NCBI GenBank assembly: GCA_016720835.1 | Contig: JADKJW010000008.1 | Span: forward strand, 22,333-86,332 | DNA: 64,000 bases | From: Ignavibacteria bacterium | GTDB taxonomy: Bacteria; Bacteroidota; Ignavibacteria; SZUA-365 | Reading direction: 5' to 3' | Shown: one piece after another, positions 43,694-53,276 of the stretch | Numbering within the stretch: the stretch's first letter is position 1 | How the letters are laid out: each line of letters starts with the position of its first letter | Made by a program: the position numbers and the translations under genes | The notes under the pieces: generated by a model | Databases searched by the model: none | Seen by the model: the letters and a program-made list of their open reading frames with translations, nothing else | What the model was told of the DNA's origin: nothing

Positions 43694-45133
43694 TCAGCGC
43701 AACGCGGCGAGGATCCGCTCGAGGCAGACGTCCCGTCCCAGCAGCTCGGCGATCACGGGCAGTTCCGGACCGTGCGCGCGGCCCGTCAAGGCCGCCCGTA
43801 TGGGCATGAACAGTTCCTTGCCCTTGACGCCGGCGTCCTTCTGGACGGCTTTGATGCACTCCTTCACCGCGTCGCGCGTCCAGGGCGACACGTCCCCGGC
43901 GAGACGCGCAAAGCTCTCGAGCACGACGCGCGCGCCGGGCGCGGCCAGCGCCTCGCGAGCCTCGCCCTCTTCGGCGAGCGGCATCGCTTCAAAAAAGATG
44001 CGCGCCGCTTCGACCACATCCGCGGGCACGGTGAGATGCGAGAGCACCGCCGCGAGGACGGCGTCGGTGCGCGCGCGGTCGCCGACATCGACACCCGCGG
44101 CCTCGAGGTGCGGCGTGCAGAGCGCGGCGAGCGCGTCCGCGGGCAGCGCGCGCAGGTACTGCGCGTTGAACCAGTCGAGCTTGTCGTGATCGAACACCGC
44201 GCCGGCCTTGCCGACACGGGCGAGCGAGAACGCGGCGACCAGCTCGGGGAGCGTGAACATCTCCCGGTTGTCGGAGGTGTTCCAACCGAGCAGCGCCACG
44301 AAGTTCACGAGCGCGTCGCGCAGGTAGCCCTTCGCGCGGAAATCCTCGACGGCCACGTCCCCCTGGCGCTTGCTCAGTTTGCTGCGGTCGGCATTCAGCA
44401 GAAGGGGGAGATGCGCGAAGCGTGGCGGCGTCCATCCGAAAAAGTCGTAGAGCAGGAGATGCTTGGGGGTGGACGGCAGCCATTCCTCGCCGCGTATCAC
44501 GTGGCTGATGCGCATGAGATGGTCGTCCACGACATTGGCGAGATGGTAGGTCGGGTATCCGTCCGATTTCAACAACACCTGGTCGTCGATGACGGACGCG
44601 CTCACACGCACCTCGCCCCGGATCTCGTCCGTGAAGACGACCTCGCCGAGCAGGGGCACCTTCATGCGCACGGTGCACGCTTCGCCCTCGTGTGCCCGGC
44701 GCTCCGCCTCCTCGACCGGAATCGTCCGGCAGCGGCGGTCGTACATCGGGGGGCGTTTTTCGGCGGCCTGCGCCTTCTTCAACTCCGCGAGTCGCTCCGT
44801 CGTGCAGAAGCAGCGGTACGCCTTGCCGTCTGCGAGCAGGGTCTGAATGTGCGCGGCGTAGAGTTCCAGGCGTTCCGACTGCACGTACGGCCCGAAGGGC
44901 CCCCCCTGTGCGGGTCCCTCGTCGCATTCCAGACCCGCCCACGAAAGCGTCCGGAGCAGATTCTCCACCGCTCCCTCGACGAGACGCGTGCGGTCGGTAT
45001 CCTCGATGCGCAGCACGAAGACGCCGCCCTGCGCGCGCGCGAACAGGTAATTGTAGAGGGCGGTGCGCAGGCCGCCGACATGCAGATAGCCGGTCGGGCT
45101 GGGCGCAAAACGGACACGGATATCGGAATTCAT
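43694..45133 (-). CDS. gltX: Glutamyl-tRNA synthetase
   Basis: 479 residues from ATG 45133 (MNSDIRVRFAPSPTGYLHVG), where PSPTGYLHVGG is the class I HIGH motif; DRSKLSKRQGDVAV is the KMSKS loop. The C-terminal anticodon-binding helix bundle (WFNAQYLRALPADALAAL) is normal. The open frame extends upstream to 45220, but that region is not conserved-looking. It charges tRNAGlu (and tRNAGln if GatCAB is used, consistent with gatC in this window). First gene of a four-gene operon. Confidence 0.96.
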   Translation of the reverse strand: MNSDIRVRFAPSPTGYLHVGGLRTALYNYLFARAQGGVFVLRIEDTDRTRLVEGAVENLLRTLSWAGLECDEGPAQGGPFGPYVQSERLELYAAHIQTLLADGKAYRCFCTTERLAELKKAQAAEKRPPMYDRRCRTIPVEEAERRAHEGEACTVRMKVPLLGEVVFTDEIRGEVRVSASVIDDQVLLKSDGYPTYHLANVVDDHLMRISHVIRGEEWLPSTPKHLLLYDFFGWTPPRFAHLPLLLNADRSKLSKRQGDVAVEDFRAKGYLRDALVNFVALLGWNTSDNREMFTLPELVAAFSLARVGKAGAVFDHDKLDWFNAQYLRALPADALAALCTPHLEAAGVDVGDRARTDAVLAAVLSHLTVPADVVEAARIFFEAMPLAEEGEAREALAAPGARVVLESFARLAGDVSPWTRDAVKECIKAVQKDAGVKGKELFMPIRAALTGRAHGPELPVIAELLGRDVCLERILAALR

Positions 45134-45213
45134 TCGGTCGACCCCTGCATCGTGGTGGCTGTACGCGATGAATATACGCGCCCCGGCGAGAAAAGCCTCG
45201 CAACGGGTCCGCC

Positions 45214-45242
45214 TTGACAAACGGAGGGGTCGTGGCTATTTT
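45214..45242 (+). promoter_or_regulatory. Sigma-70-type promoter upstream of the 156-residue protein gene
   Basis: TTGACA (45214-45219), 17 bp, TATTTT (45237-45242), about 80 bp before the ATG at 45323. The gap is divergent from gltX. Confidence 0.7.
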
Positions 45243-45322
45243 GCCGGAGCGCATTTCCGCGCCGCGAACAACTTTCCGGAGGGGTTTGCGTATATTCCGC
45301 CTCAACAGGCCAAAGAGAGATC

Positions 45323-45793
45323 ATGAGTTTTGCGTTCACCAACGACGACATCCGCCAGATCGCTTCCGTTCTGAACGTCGAGCCGCGCCTCGACGGGAAT
45401 CATCACCGGTATGAAATCCGCACCGACGACCCGACGCGCCAGGTGACGCTCGAGGTGTATCCGAGCATCGCGATCGGCAGCGAGCAGGGGGCGCTCGTCA
45501 CCGTGTTCACGCCCAACGCCAATCTGCAGATGCAGCATTGCTCCGGCTTCGTCGTCAGCGAGATGCTCGGAGAAGTCACCTTTTTTGCGGAAGCGGGAGG
45601 GAAGGTTTCCGGACTGATCGTGGAACGCGAAGGCGGCTGCTCGCTCTACGCGAATGTGGACCGCAGCCTGCTCTCCGGCGATTTCACGACGCTCGGTCCC
45701 GAGGTGATGATGTCGGGCATCGCGCTGTCGCTCACGGAATTCATCCTGCCCGACGACGAGACCACCACGGACGCGGAAAACGCCCGGGCATGA
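45323..45793 (+). CDS. Conserved hypothetical protein
   Basis: 156 residues, soluble, acidic (MSFAFTNDDIRQIASVLNVE...). Alternating beta-strand-like segments (VTLEVYPSIAIGSEQGALV, VSGLIVEREGGCSLYANV). No domain recognised. It overlaps the start of ybeY by 4 bp (ATGA), so it is probably coupled to it and has its own promoter. Function unknown. Confidence 0.7.
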   Translation: MSFAFTNDDIRQIASVLNVEPRLDGNHHRYEIRTDDPTRQVTLEVYPSIAIGSEQGALVTVFTPNANLQMQHCSGFVVSEMLGEVTFFAEAGGKVSGLIVEREGGCSLYANVDRSLLSGDFTTLGPEVMMSGIALSLTEFILPDDETTTDAENARA

Positions 45794-46221
45794 CCCTGAG
45801 CGTGACGTTCGCGGCGCGCACCGGTCCCATCGGCGCCCGTCTGTTTTACGACTGCTGCAACGCCGTCCTCGAAGGCGAGAGGAAAACGCGTGGCGCGGTG
45901 AGCGTGGTCCTGCTGGACGACGCCGCCATCCGGGAGCTGAATGTCCGGTATCTGCGGCATGATTATCCGACGGATGTCATCACGTTCCCGATGGGGGAAG
46001 GGCGGGAGGTGGAGGCGGAAATCTACATCTCCGTCGACACCGCGCGGCGGCAGGCCCGCGAATACCGGGTGACCTTGCGCGAAGAACTGGCCCGCCTCGC
46101 GGTGCACGGCGTCCTGCATGCCTGCGGGCACGACGACGCGAGCGACGCGCAGAGGGAGCGGATGCGTATCCTCGAAAACCGCTATCTCAACGTCGTTTTT
46201 GGCGGTCGGATGCGGACGTGA
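45790..46221 (+). CDS. ybeY: Endoribonuclease YbeY
   Basis: 143 residues from ATG 45790. The metal site HGVLHACGHDD matches the YbeY HGxLHxxGxDH motif with a single change; LNVRYLRHDYPTDVITFPM is the other conserved block. YbeY is needed for 16S rRNA 3' end maturation and ribosome quality control. Confidence 0.93.
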   Translation: MTLSVTFAARTGPIGARLFYDCCNAVLEGERKTRGAVSVVLLDDAAIRELNVRYLRHDYPTDVITFPMGEGREVEAEIYISVDTARRQAREYRVTLREELARLAVHGVLHACGHDDASDAQRERMRILENRYLNVVFGGRMRT

Positions 46222-46222
46222 C

Positions 46223-46251
46223 TTGACATTCCCTGCATCAGCGTCTAGATT
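46223..46251 (+). promoter_or_regulatory. Sigma-70-type promoter of smg
   Basis: TTGACA (46223-46228), 17 bp, TAGATT (46246-46251), 31 bp upstream of the ATG at 46283. Confidence 0.7.
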
Positions 46252-46282
46252 TTACGCAGGAATTACCGGACACCAACGAAGC

Positions 46283-46741
46283 ATGCAGGAAAAAATCGTC
46301 GAAATCATCGTGTACCTGATCCACGAGATGCGCCATGACAAGCGCCTCGGGGAGATCGATCTGCGCATCCTCTCGGAGCGCGGGTACACGGACAATGAGA
46401 TCAGCACCGCCTTCAGCTGGCTGTTCGATAAAATCAATCTCGGGGAAAACCTGCTGACCGACGGACAACGCGGCTCGGCGCATTCCCATCGCATCCTCCA
46501 TGACGCGGAACGGTCGGTCATCAGTCCCGAGGCGCTCGGCTACCTCATCCAGCTCCGGGAGCTCGGCCTGCTCGACGACATGGAAGTGGAACTCGCGATC
46601 GACCGCATCATGATGGCGGGCTTCTCGAGCGTCGGCCTCTCCGAGATCAAATCGATCGCGGCCTCGATCATGTTCGACTACGACGATTCGGCGCGTATCG
46701 GCAGCAGACTCATGCTCAACAGCAAGGACACCATCCACTGA
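46283..46741 (+). CDS. smg: DUF494 (Smg) family protein
   Basis: 152 residues (MQEKIVEIIVYLIHEMRHDK...). Smg/DUF494 proteins have this mixed helical layout and in many bacteria precede topA, as here, where the gap is 85 bp. Its function is poorly known; a role next to DNA uptake or topology is only suggested by gene order. Confidence 0.85.
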   Translation: MQEKIVEIIVYLIHEMRHDKRLGEIDLRILSERGYTDNEISTAFSWLFDKINLGENLLTDGQRGSAHSHRILHDAERSVISPEALGYLIQLRELGLLDDMEVELAIDRIMMAGFSSVGLSEIKSIAASIMFDYDDSARIGSRLMLNSKDTIH

Positions 46742-46743
46742 CG

Positions 46744-46800
46744 CCGGGGGCGGGGGGCCGGGGGGCGGCCCCCGCGCCCGGCGGGGTCCGGGGGGTTCAC
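46744..46800. other. Very G-rich tract before topA
   Basis: Several runs of five or six G (GGGGGCGGGGGGCCGGGGGG, then GGTCCGGGGGG) lie between smg and topA on the coding strand. They could form a G-quadruplex in DNA or in the topA leader. No other feature is seen. Confidence 0.4.
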
Positions 46801-46826
46801 TTTCGCGGCAATCCGTATCACCCTGT

Positions 46827-49079
46827 ATGGCAAAATCACTCGTCATCGTCGAATCTCCCTCCAAAGCGAAAACGATCAATAAATACCTCGGCAAGGACTT
46901 CATCGTCGAGGCCACCGTCGGGCACATCAAGAATCTCCCCGCGAACGAGCTCGGCGTGGACGTCGAGAACGGCTTCGAACCGAAGTACGTGACCATCCGC
47001 GGAAAGAACCAGGTCGTCAAGGAACTGCAGTCGCGCGCGGCGAAGGTGGACACCATCTATGTCGCGACCGATCCCGACCGCGAGGGCGAAGCCATCGCGC
47101 AGCATATCGCGTCCGAAATCGCCCGCAAGGCGCCGACCAAACCGATCTTCCGCGTGCTCTTCAACGAAATCACCAAGACCGGCGTCCGCGAAGCCATGGC
47201 GCATCCGCGCCACATCGACGAGAAGATGGTGCAGGCGCAGCAGGCGCGGCGCGTGATGGACCGCATCGTGGGCTACAAGATCAGTCCCTTCCTCTGGAAG
47301 ACCATCTACAAGGGCCTTTCCGCAGGGCGCGTGCAGTCCGTCGCCCTCCATTTCATCTGCGAGCGCGAGAAGGAAATCCAGGCCTTCACGGTCACGGAGT
47401 ACTGGTCGGTCACCGGCGAATTCCAGAAACCGGACGACGGCTCCTTCCACGCGAAGCTGGTCAAAATCGGAGGCAAGGATCCGGAAATTCCGAACGAGGC
47501 CGCGGCCGCGTCGCTGCTCGAGGACATCCGGGCGCGCGCCTTCGGCATCACCGACGTGCAGGTGCGCGACATCTCGCGGACGCCGCCGGCGCCCTTCATC
47601 ACGAGTTCGCTGCAGCAGGAAGCCTCCAACCGGCTCCGCTTCTCGGCCAAGCGCACGATGCTCATCGCGCAGCAGCTCTACGAAGGCGTGGAGCTCGGCG
47701 AGGAGGGCGCGGCCGGCCTCATCACCTACATGCGCACCGATTCGACGCGCATCAGCGGCGAGGCCGTGAGCGCCGTGCGCGACCACATCCGCGCCGCCTA
47801 TGGCGACCGTTCCGTGCCCGCCGAACCGCGCGTCTTCAAGGTGAAGGCCAGCGCGCAGGACGCGCATGAAGCGATACGCCCCACGTCGATGGACTACACG
47901 CCGCAGCGCGTCCGTCCCTTCCTCACCGGCGAGCAGTACGCGCTCTACGAACTCGTCTGGAAGCGTTTCGTCGCCAGCCAGATGGAGTCCGCCGTGATGC
48001 AGCAGACCTCCGTGACCGTGGATGGAGGGCCGTACACGTTTCGCGGCGTCGGTTCCGTGTACACGTTCCGCGGCTTCCTGCAGGTGTACGACGATTTCGA
48101 CACGGAGGCCAACGGCGAGAAGGACGAGGAGGAGTCGGTCATCCCGGAGAATCTCGCGGCGGGCGACCGCGTGGACGCGCTGTCCGTCGATCCCCACCAG
48201 CATTTCACCAAGCCGCCTCCGCGGTACACGGAAAGCAGTCTGGTCCGCGAGCTGGAAGCCAAGGGCATCGGCCGTCCGAGCACCTACGCGCTCATCGTGA
48301 GCACCGTGCAGGAGCGCGGGTACGTGGAGCAGAAGGAGCGGCGTCTCTACGCGACGACGCTCGGCATGGATGTGAACACGCTGCTGCAGCGGCATTTCCA
48401 GACCTTGTTCAGCGTGGAATTCACGGCGCGCATGGAAGAGGAACTCGATACCGTGGCGTCGGGCGAGGCGTCGTACCTCAAGGTGATGGGCGATTTCTAC
48501 GAGCCGTTCATGACGCTGCTCAATTCGGTGTCGCCGGAACAGGCGCGCCTGACAGAGGACACCGACGTCGTCTGCGAAAAGTGCCAGCGGCCGATGATCA
48601 TCCGCTGGGGCCGGAACGGGAAATTCCTCGCCTGCAGCGGCTACCCGGAATGCAAGAACGCGAAACCGCTCCCCGAGGACGCCGAGAAGATGAAAATCCA
48701 GGAAGCATGCCCGACCTGCGGCAAGCCCCTGATGCTCAAACAGAGCCGCTACGGAAAATTCATCGGCTGTTCCGGCTATCCCGACTGCACGTTCACCCGT
48801 CCGATCACGACGGGCATCCAGTGCCCGAAGTGCAAGGAAGGAGAAATCTCGGAGCGGATGTCGAAAACGAAACGCACGTTTTTCGGATGCACGAAGTACC
48901 CGAACTGCGATTTCGTCTCGTGGGACCGTCCCGTCGCGAAGCCTTGCCCTTCATGTAAAAATGAGTATCTTTCACACAAGTTCACTCAGAAAAAAGGCGA
49001 GTTCCTCAAGTGTCCGGCCTGCAAGGAAGAGTTCACCCTCGATCTTGAGCCCTTCGACATGATGCAATCGGCAGCATAG
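46827..49079 (+). CDS. topA: DNA topoisomerase I (type IA)
   Basis: 750 residues: Toprim domain at the N-terminus (SLVIVESPSKAKTINKYLGK, DPDREGEAIAQHI), nucleophile Tyr301 in LITYMRTDSTRIS, and HEAIRPTSMDYTP. The C-terminus has four C4 zinc-ribbon repeats (CEKCQRPM..CSGYPEC, CPTCGKPL..CSGYPDC, CPKCKEGE..CTKYPNC, CPSCKNEY..CPAC). It relaxes negative supercoils. The xerC gene follows after 8 bp. Confidence 0.97.
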   Translation: MAKSLVIVESPSKAKTINKYLGKDFIVEATVGHIKNLPANELGVDVENGFEPKYVTIRGKNQVVKELQSRAAKVDTIYVATDPDREGEAIAQHIASEIARKAPTKPIFRVLFNEITKTGVREAMAHPRHIDEKMVQAQQARRVMDRIVGYKISPFLWKTIYKGLSAGRVQSVALHFICEREKEIQAFTVTEYWSVTGEFQKPDDGSFHAKLVKIGGKDPEIPNEAAAASLLEDIRARAFGITDVQVRDISRTPPAPFITSSLQQEASNRLRFSAKRTMLIAQQLYEGVELGEEGAAGLITYMRTDSTRISGEAVSAVRDHIRAAYGDRSVPAEPRVFKVKASAQDAHEAIRPTSMDYTPQRVRPFLTGEQYALYELVWKRFVASQMESAVMQQTSVTVDGGPYTFRGVGSVYTFRGFLQVYDDFDTEANGEKDEEESVIPENLAAGDRVDALSVDPHQHFTKPPPRYTESSLVRELEAKGIGRPSTYALIVSTVQERGYVEQKERRLYATTLGMDVNTLLQRHFQTLFSVEFTARMEEELDTVASGEASYLKVMGDFYEPFMTLLNSVSPEQARLTEDTDVVCEKCQRPMIIRWGRNGKFLACSGYPECKNAKPLPEDAEKMKIQEACPTCGKPLMLKQSRYGKFIGCSGYPDCTFTRPITTGIQCPKCKEGEISERMSKTKRTFFGCTKYPNCDFVSWDRPVAKPCPSCKNEYLSHKFTQKKGEFLKCPACKEEFTLDLEPFDMMQSAA

Positions 49080-49087
49080 CGTCACTC

Positions 49088-49993
49088 ATGCGCGATCTGA
49101 TCGCACGATTCATATCCCATCTCACGGTGGAACGGAACGCCTCCCCGCACACGGTGCGCGCGTACCGCGACGATCTCCTGCAGTTCTCGGCGTGGCTCGA
49201 CGCGTTGTGCGGCCGCGACGACGCGCCCGTGGACGGCGTCGACCGCGACACGCTGCGGCAGTACCTCGGCGCGCTGCTCGACGGCGGTCTCGGCAAGCGC
49301 AGCGCCACGCGCAAGCTCACGGCGTTGCGGACCTTTTTCTCCTTTTCCGTCGCGCGCGGCGGCCTCGCGGAGAATCCGGCGGCCACCCTGCGCTCGCTCA
49401 AGCTCGAGCGGCGGCTCCCGGCCTTCGTCGAGCAGGAGCAGCTCGCCGCGCTGCTCGCGACGCCCGACACCTCCACGTTTGCCGGAGCGCGCGACGCGGC
49501 GATTCTCGAGGTCTTCTACAGCACCGGCATCCGCCTGAGCGAACTCGTGTCGCTCAATCACGACAGCATCGCCCCGCGCAGCGGCACGCTCCGCGTCCTG
49601 GGCAAGCGCAGGAAGGAACGCGTCGTCCCGATCGGGCGCGCGGCGCTCGCCGCCCTCGACACCTGCGCGCTGCGCATGCGCGAGCATTTCACCGGCGCGC
49701 GCGCGCTCCGCGACCCGGAGGCGGTCTTCGTCAACCTTCGCGGCGCGCGCATCTCGACGCGCGCGGTGCACACCATTGTCCACTCCACCCTGCGTCTGGC
49801 GGAGCATCAGATGCGCTGCAGCCCGCACGTCCTTCGACACTCATTCGCCACGCACCTCCTGGACCGGGGTGCGGATCTCGAAGCGGTGCGCGAACTGCTG
49901 GGACACGAGAGCCTCTCCACGACGCAGATTTACACGCACGTCTCCACCGACCACCTCAAGCGGGTCTACGCGACGGCGCACCCGCGTGCCTAA
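49088..49993 (+). CDS. xerC: Site-specific tyrosine recombinase XerC
   Basis: 301 residues. Complete catalytic set: Arg149 (STGIRLSEL), Lys173 (LGKRRKERVV), His247 and Arg250 (HVLRHSFATHLL), His273 (LLGHESLSTT) and Tyr282 (IYTHVS). N-terminal SAM-like domain present. It resolves chromosome dimers at dif. It sits in an operon with topA and hpf, so it is a chromosomal Xer rather than a mobile-element integrase. Confidence 0.93.
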   Translation: MRDLIARFISHLTVERNASPHTVRAYRDDLLQFSAWLDALCGRDDAPVDGVDRDTLRQYLGALLDGGLGKRSATRKLTALRTFFSFSVARGGLAENPAATLRSLKLERRLPAFVEQEQLAALLATPDTSTFAGARDAAILEVFYSTGIRLSELVSLNHDSIAPRSGTLRVLGKRRKERVVPIGRAALAALDTCALRMREHFTGARALRDPEAVFVNLRGARISTRAVHTIVHSTLRLAEHQMRCSPHVLRHSFATHLLDRGADLEAVRELLGHESLSTTQIYTHVSTDHLKRVYATAHPRA

Positions 49994-50023
49994 CTCCATC
50001 TTTCATCAGGAAGGAGCCTCACT

Positions 50024-50320
50024 ATGAACGTCCAATTCACCGCACGACACTTCAAGGCCCACGACGGGCTGAAAGAGTACGCCCTTGCGCAGGTGTCCAC
50101 GCTCAAGAAGTACTACGACGGTATCGTGAACGGGAACATCATTCTTCGCTTCGAAAAAGTGAAGACGTCGTCGAAGATCGCCGAGATCAATCTCTCCGTG
50201 TACGGCACCAACCTCGTCGCCATCGAGACGACGGACGACTTCTACAAATCCATCGACAGCGCCGTGCTGAAGCTCGAGCGCCAGCTTCTCAAATACAAGG
50301 ACAAACGCCGCCAGCTCTGA
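50024..50320 (+). CDS. hpf: Ribosome hibernation-promoting factor (short HPF/RaiA)
   Basis: 98 residues (MNVQFTARHFKAHDGLKEYA) with the conserved AIETTDDFYKSIDSAVLKLERQLLKYK tail of HPF. AAGGAG lies at good spacing before the ATG. Short HPF binds 30S subunits in stationary phase. It is followed by hprK, a common order in Chlorobi and Bacteroidota-type genomes. Confidence 0.93.
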   Translation: MNVQFTARHFKAHDGLKEYALAQVSTLKKYYDGIVNGNIILRFEKVKTSSKIAEINLSVYGTNLVAIETTDDFYKSIDSAVLKLERQLLKYKDKRRQL

Positions 50321-50396
50321 TCTGTCCTCTCACCCCTATTGTGCGTATCTTGCGGGCGGCTCACCCATGTGGCCCGCCCGCGTTTCATAACAACCC

Positions 50397-51435
50397 ATGA
50401 AATACAACTCCGACAACCCGTTCGCCGACCTCAAGGAGATCGCGAAAGAAAGCATCACGGTCCGCGCCTTCTACGAGAAGAACCTGCAGCGGCTCGGGCT
50501 GCAATCCATCAACGGCCTCGAGAAGCAGCGAGCGGCTGATCACCGACAAGAACCTGCACCGCCCCGGACTCGCACTCGCGGGCTATGTGGAGCTGTTCAC
50601 CTTCCACCGCGTGCAGGTGATGGGCAACACGGAAGTGAATTATCTCCGCTCGCTGCCTGCCGAACAGCGCATCCCGTCCTTCCCGCGCCTGTTCGAGTTC
50701 GACATCCCGTGCATCATCATGACCGCCGGCAATACGCTCGAACCCGAACTGCTCGCGATCGCCACCGAACACGGCGTGCCGGTGTTCACCACCAAGTACG
50801 AGACCACCAAGGCGGTCTATTTCGTCGGGGATTTTCTGGACGACCAGTTCTCGCCGAAGACCATCATTCACGGCGCCTTCGTGGACGTCTACGGCATCGG
50901 CGTGCTCTTCGTCGGGCGCTCGGGCATTGGCAAGAGCGAGATCGCGCTCGACCTCATCGAGCGCGGGCATCGTCTCGTGGCCGACGACGTGGTGATGGTC
51001 ATCCGGAAAGGGGAGAGCATCCTCATGGGCTCCGGGAGTTCACTCGTGAAGCATTTCATGGAGGTGCGCGGGCTCGGACTGATCGACATCCGCAGCATTT
51101 TCGGCGTGCGTTCGGTGCGCTTCCAGAAGCGCGTGGAAGTGGTCGTGCAGCTCGAGGAATGGGACGACACGATCGAGTACACCCGCACGGGGCTCGACAC
51201 CTCGGAGACGGAAATCCTCGGCGTGTCCGTGCCGCATATCCGGCTCCCGATCTTCCCCGGAAAAAACGTGACGGTGATTTCGGAAGTCATCGCGTTGAAC
51301 CACCTCCTGAAACATTACGGGCACGATTCGGCGCTGGAATTCTCGCGCCGCCTCCAGACCATGCTCGAACAGAAGGCCGACGCGGACGACAAGTCCGATC
51401 CGATGATCGACTGGCTCGAACACGACTTCGAATAA
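50397..51435 (+). CDS. hprK: HPr kinase/phosphorylase (apparent +1 frameshift)
   Basis: From ATG 50397 (MKYNSDNPFADLKEIAKES) the frame runs to about 50525, where GLEK must continue SERLITDKNLHRPGLALAGYVE in another frame. Removing the C at 50526 (AAGAGCGAG) gives a continuous HprK protein of about 345 residues. Walker A FVGRSGIGKSEIALDLIERG, the LVADDVVMV aspartates and the signature MEVRGLGLIDIRSIFG are intact. HprK phosphorylates HPr on serine to control carbon use. No PTS genes are in this window. One indel in an otherwise perfect gene favours a sequence error. Confidence 0.9.
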
Positions 51436-51562
51436 CGGGAATCGGATAGTCTTGTTGTTTTTTTTCGGCTTTTTGTGAATCTTCGCACATCTACAACGGA
51501 TCTTTCCTTCGACCCCGACGCGCACGTCACCATCCCCTTCCACCTCTCGCATGGAGGCTCTC

Positions 51563-53248
51563 ATGTCTCGTCGTTTCCTCGCACTCCTTCCGATCTGCTG
51601 TCTTCTGATCCTTCTGTCCTGCGGGAGAAAAGGTGGTCAGGCCTGAAAGGACGCCGCGGTGGTGGCGTTGACCGGCGACGTGGAGAGTTTCAACCCCATC
51701 GTCACGTCGTCCACCATCTCGTCCGAGGTCGCCACCGCGCTGTACCCGCAGATGTTCAACATCACCTTCGATCTCATCGCGGGCAAGCTGATCTACGAAC
51801 CCGCCCTCGTGAAGCGCTGGGAGTTCCTCAACGAGGGCCGCGACGTCAAGCTCATCATCCGGAACGACGTCCGCTGGGAAAACGGCGTGCTGGTCTCTCC
51901 GCAGGACATCAAGTTCACCTACGAGCTGGTCGGCGATCCCGATGTGGCGAGCCCGCGCAGCAACTACGTCGACGACATGATCTTCACCAACGACAAATTC
52001 GACGTCGACAAGAGCATCGAGATCCTCGACGACACGACGATGGTGTTCCACTTCGTCCACACCTACCCGCAGCAGCTCTTCCATCTCACCGTGCCGCCGA
52101 TTCCGAAGCACATCTATGGCGATGCCGACCGCCGCAGTCTCCGCTCGCATCCGCGCAACCAGAAGCCGCTCAGCGCGGGCCCGTACAGCATGGAGAAATG
52201 GAAGCGCGGGGAGGAGATCACGCTCGTCACGAATCAGAAATGCACCATGCCCGCCCCGGCAGTCCTGGAGCACGTCCTGTTCCGCGTCATCTCCGGATCC
52301 GACCACCCGTCTCACCGCGCTCAAGAAGGGCAAGGTGGACGTGATGTGGCCCCTGTACTTCGAAGACGTCAAGGAGATCCAAGGAGAAATATCCGGACAT
52401 CCAGCTCGAGACGCTTCCGCCACCGCCTACGATTACATCGCCTGGGCGAACATCGATTTTCAGGAATACCGAAGGAGCGCAGGCAAGATGATACGGCCGC
52501 ACGCGCTTGTTCGGCGACACGCGGGTGCGCCAGGCGCTGACGCTCGGCATCGACCGCAAAGGCATCATGGACGCCAAGCTCGGCCCGTACGGCGAACTCG
52601 CCATCAGCGATTTCTCGCCGGTGTTCCGGTGGGCCATCAACAACGAGTTGCGCCCCTATCCCTACGATCCCGACCGCGCGCGCGAACTGCTCAAAGCCGC
52701 CGGATGGCAGGATACCAATGGCGACGGCATCCTCGACAAGGACGGGACGCCTTTCACCTTCGCGATGATGTACGACGTCGGCAACGCGCGCGCGCCTACG
52801 CCGCCACGGTGATTCAGGAGAACCTGAAGGAACTCGGTATCAACGTGCCAGCTCACCGCCCTCGAGCCCGTGGTCATGTACGAAAAGGTGGCCCAGAAGG
52901 ACTATGACGCCTTCCTGGGCGGCTTCATCGTCGATCTCGCCATCGATCCCTCCAACCGCTGGGGCGATCTGCGGAATCCCTTCAACAACGCCGGCTTCCA
53001 GAACGCGCGCGTGCAGGAACTGCTCAAGCTCGGCCTGCGGGCGCCCCAACGAAATCGAGGCCGCGAAATACTGGCGGGAGATTCAGACGATCCTGCACCG
53101 CGAACAGCCGTTCACGTTCATGTACTGGATCAAGGACATCGTCGCGGTCAATCGCCGCCTGAAGAAGACGAACATCAACGTCATGGGGATTCTCGACGGG
53201 ATCTGGAACTGGAAGATCGGCGACCCCGCGGCGATTTCCACGTTCTGA
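51563..53248 (+). pseudogene. Peptide/oligopeptide ABC transporter substrate-binding lipoprotein (broken)
   Basis: ATG 51563 encodes a lipoprotein signal (CCLLILLSCGRKGG; cleavage before Cys20), then codon 28 is TGA in frame (51644-51646). After it the frame continues KDAAVVALTGDVESFNPIVTSS, a DppA/OppA-like SBP_bac_5 protein. At least seven more frame changes follow (near 52292, 52380, 52420, 52450, 52490, 52790, 52849, 53045). The pieces join to a normal sequence: RVIPDPTTRLTALKKGKVDV, KEKYPDIQLETLP, TAYDYIAWANIDFQ, LFGDTRVRQALTLGIDRKGI, ENLKELGINVQLTALEP, APNEIEAAKYWREIQ, ending VMGILDGIWNWKIGDPAAIS. First gene of a dpp-type operon. Either dead or a poorly assembled stretch. Confidence 0.85.
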
Positions 53249-53276
53249 TCCGAGGCGGCTCTTCCGCGCTGCGCCC

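Noticed and set aside
49088..49993. Mobile-element integrase
   Set aside because: The recombinase is in an operon with topA and hpf and has the length of chromosomal XerC; no attachment site or phage genes are near.
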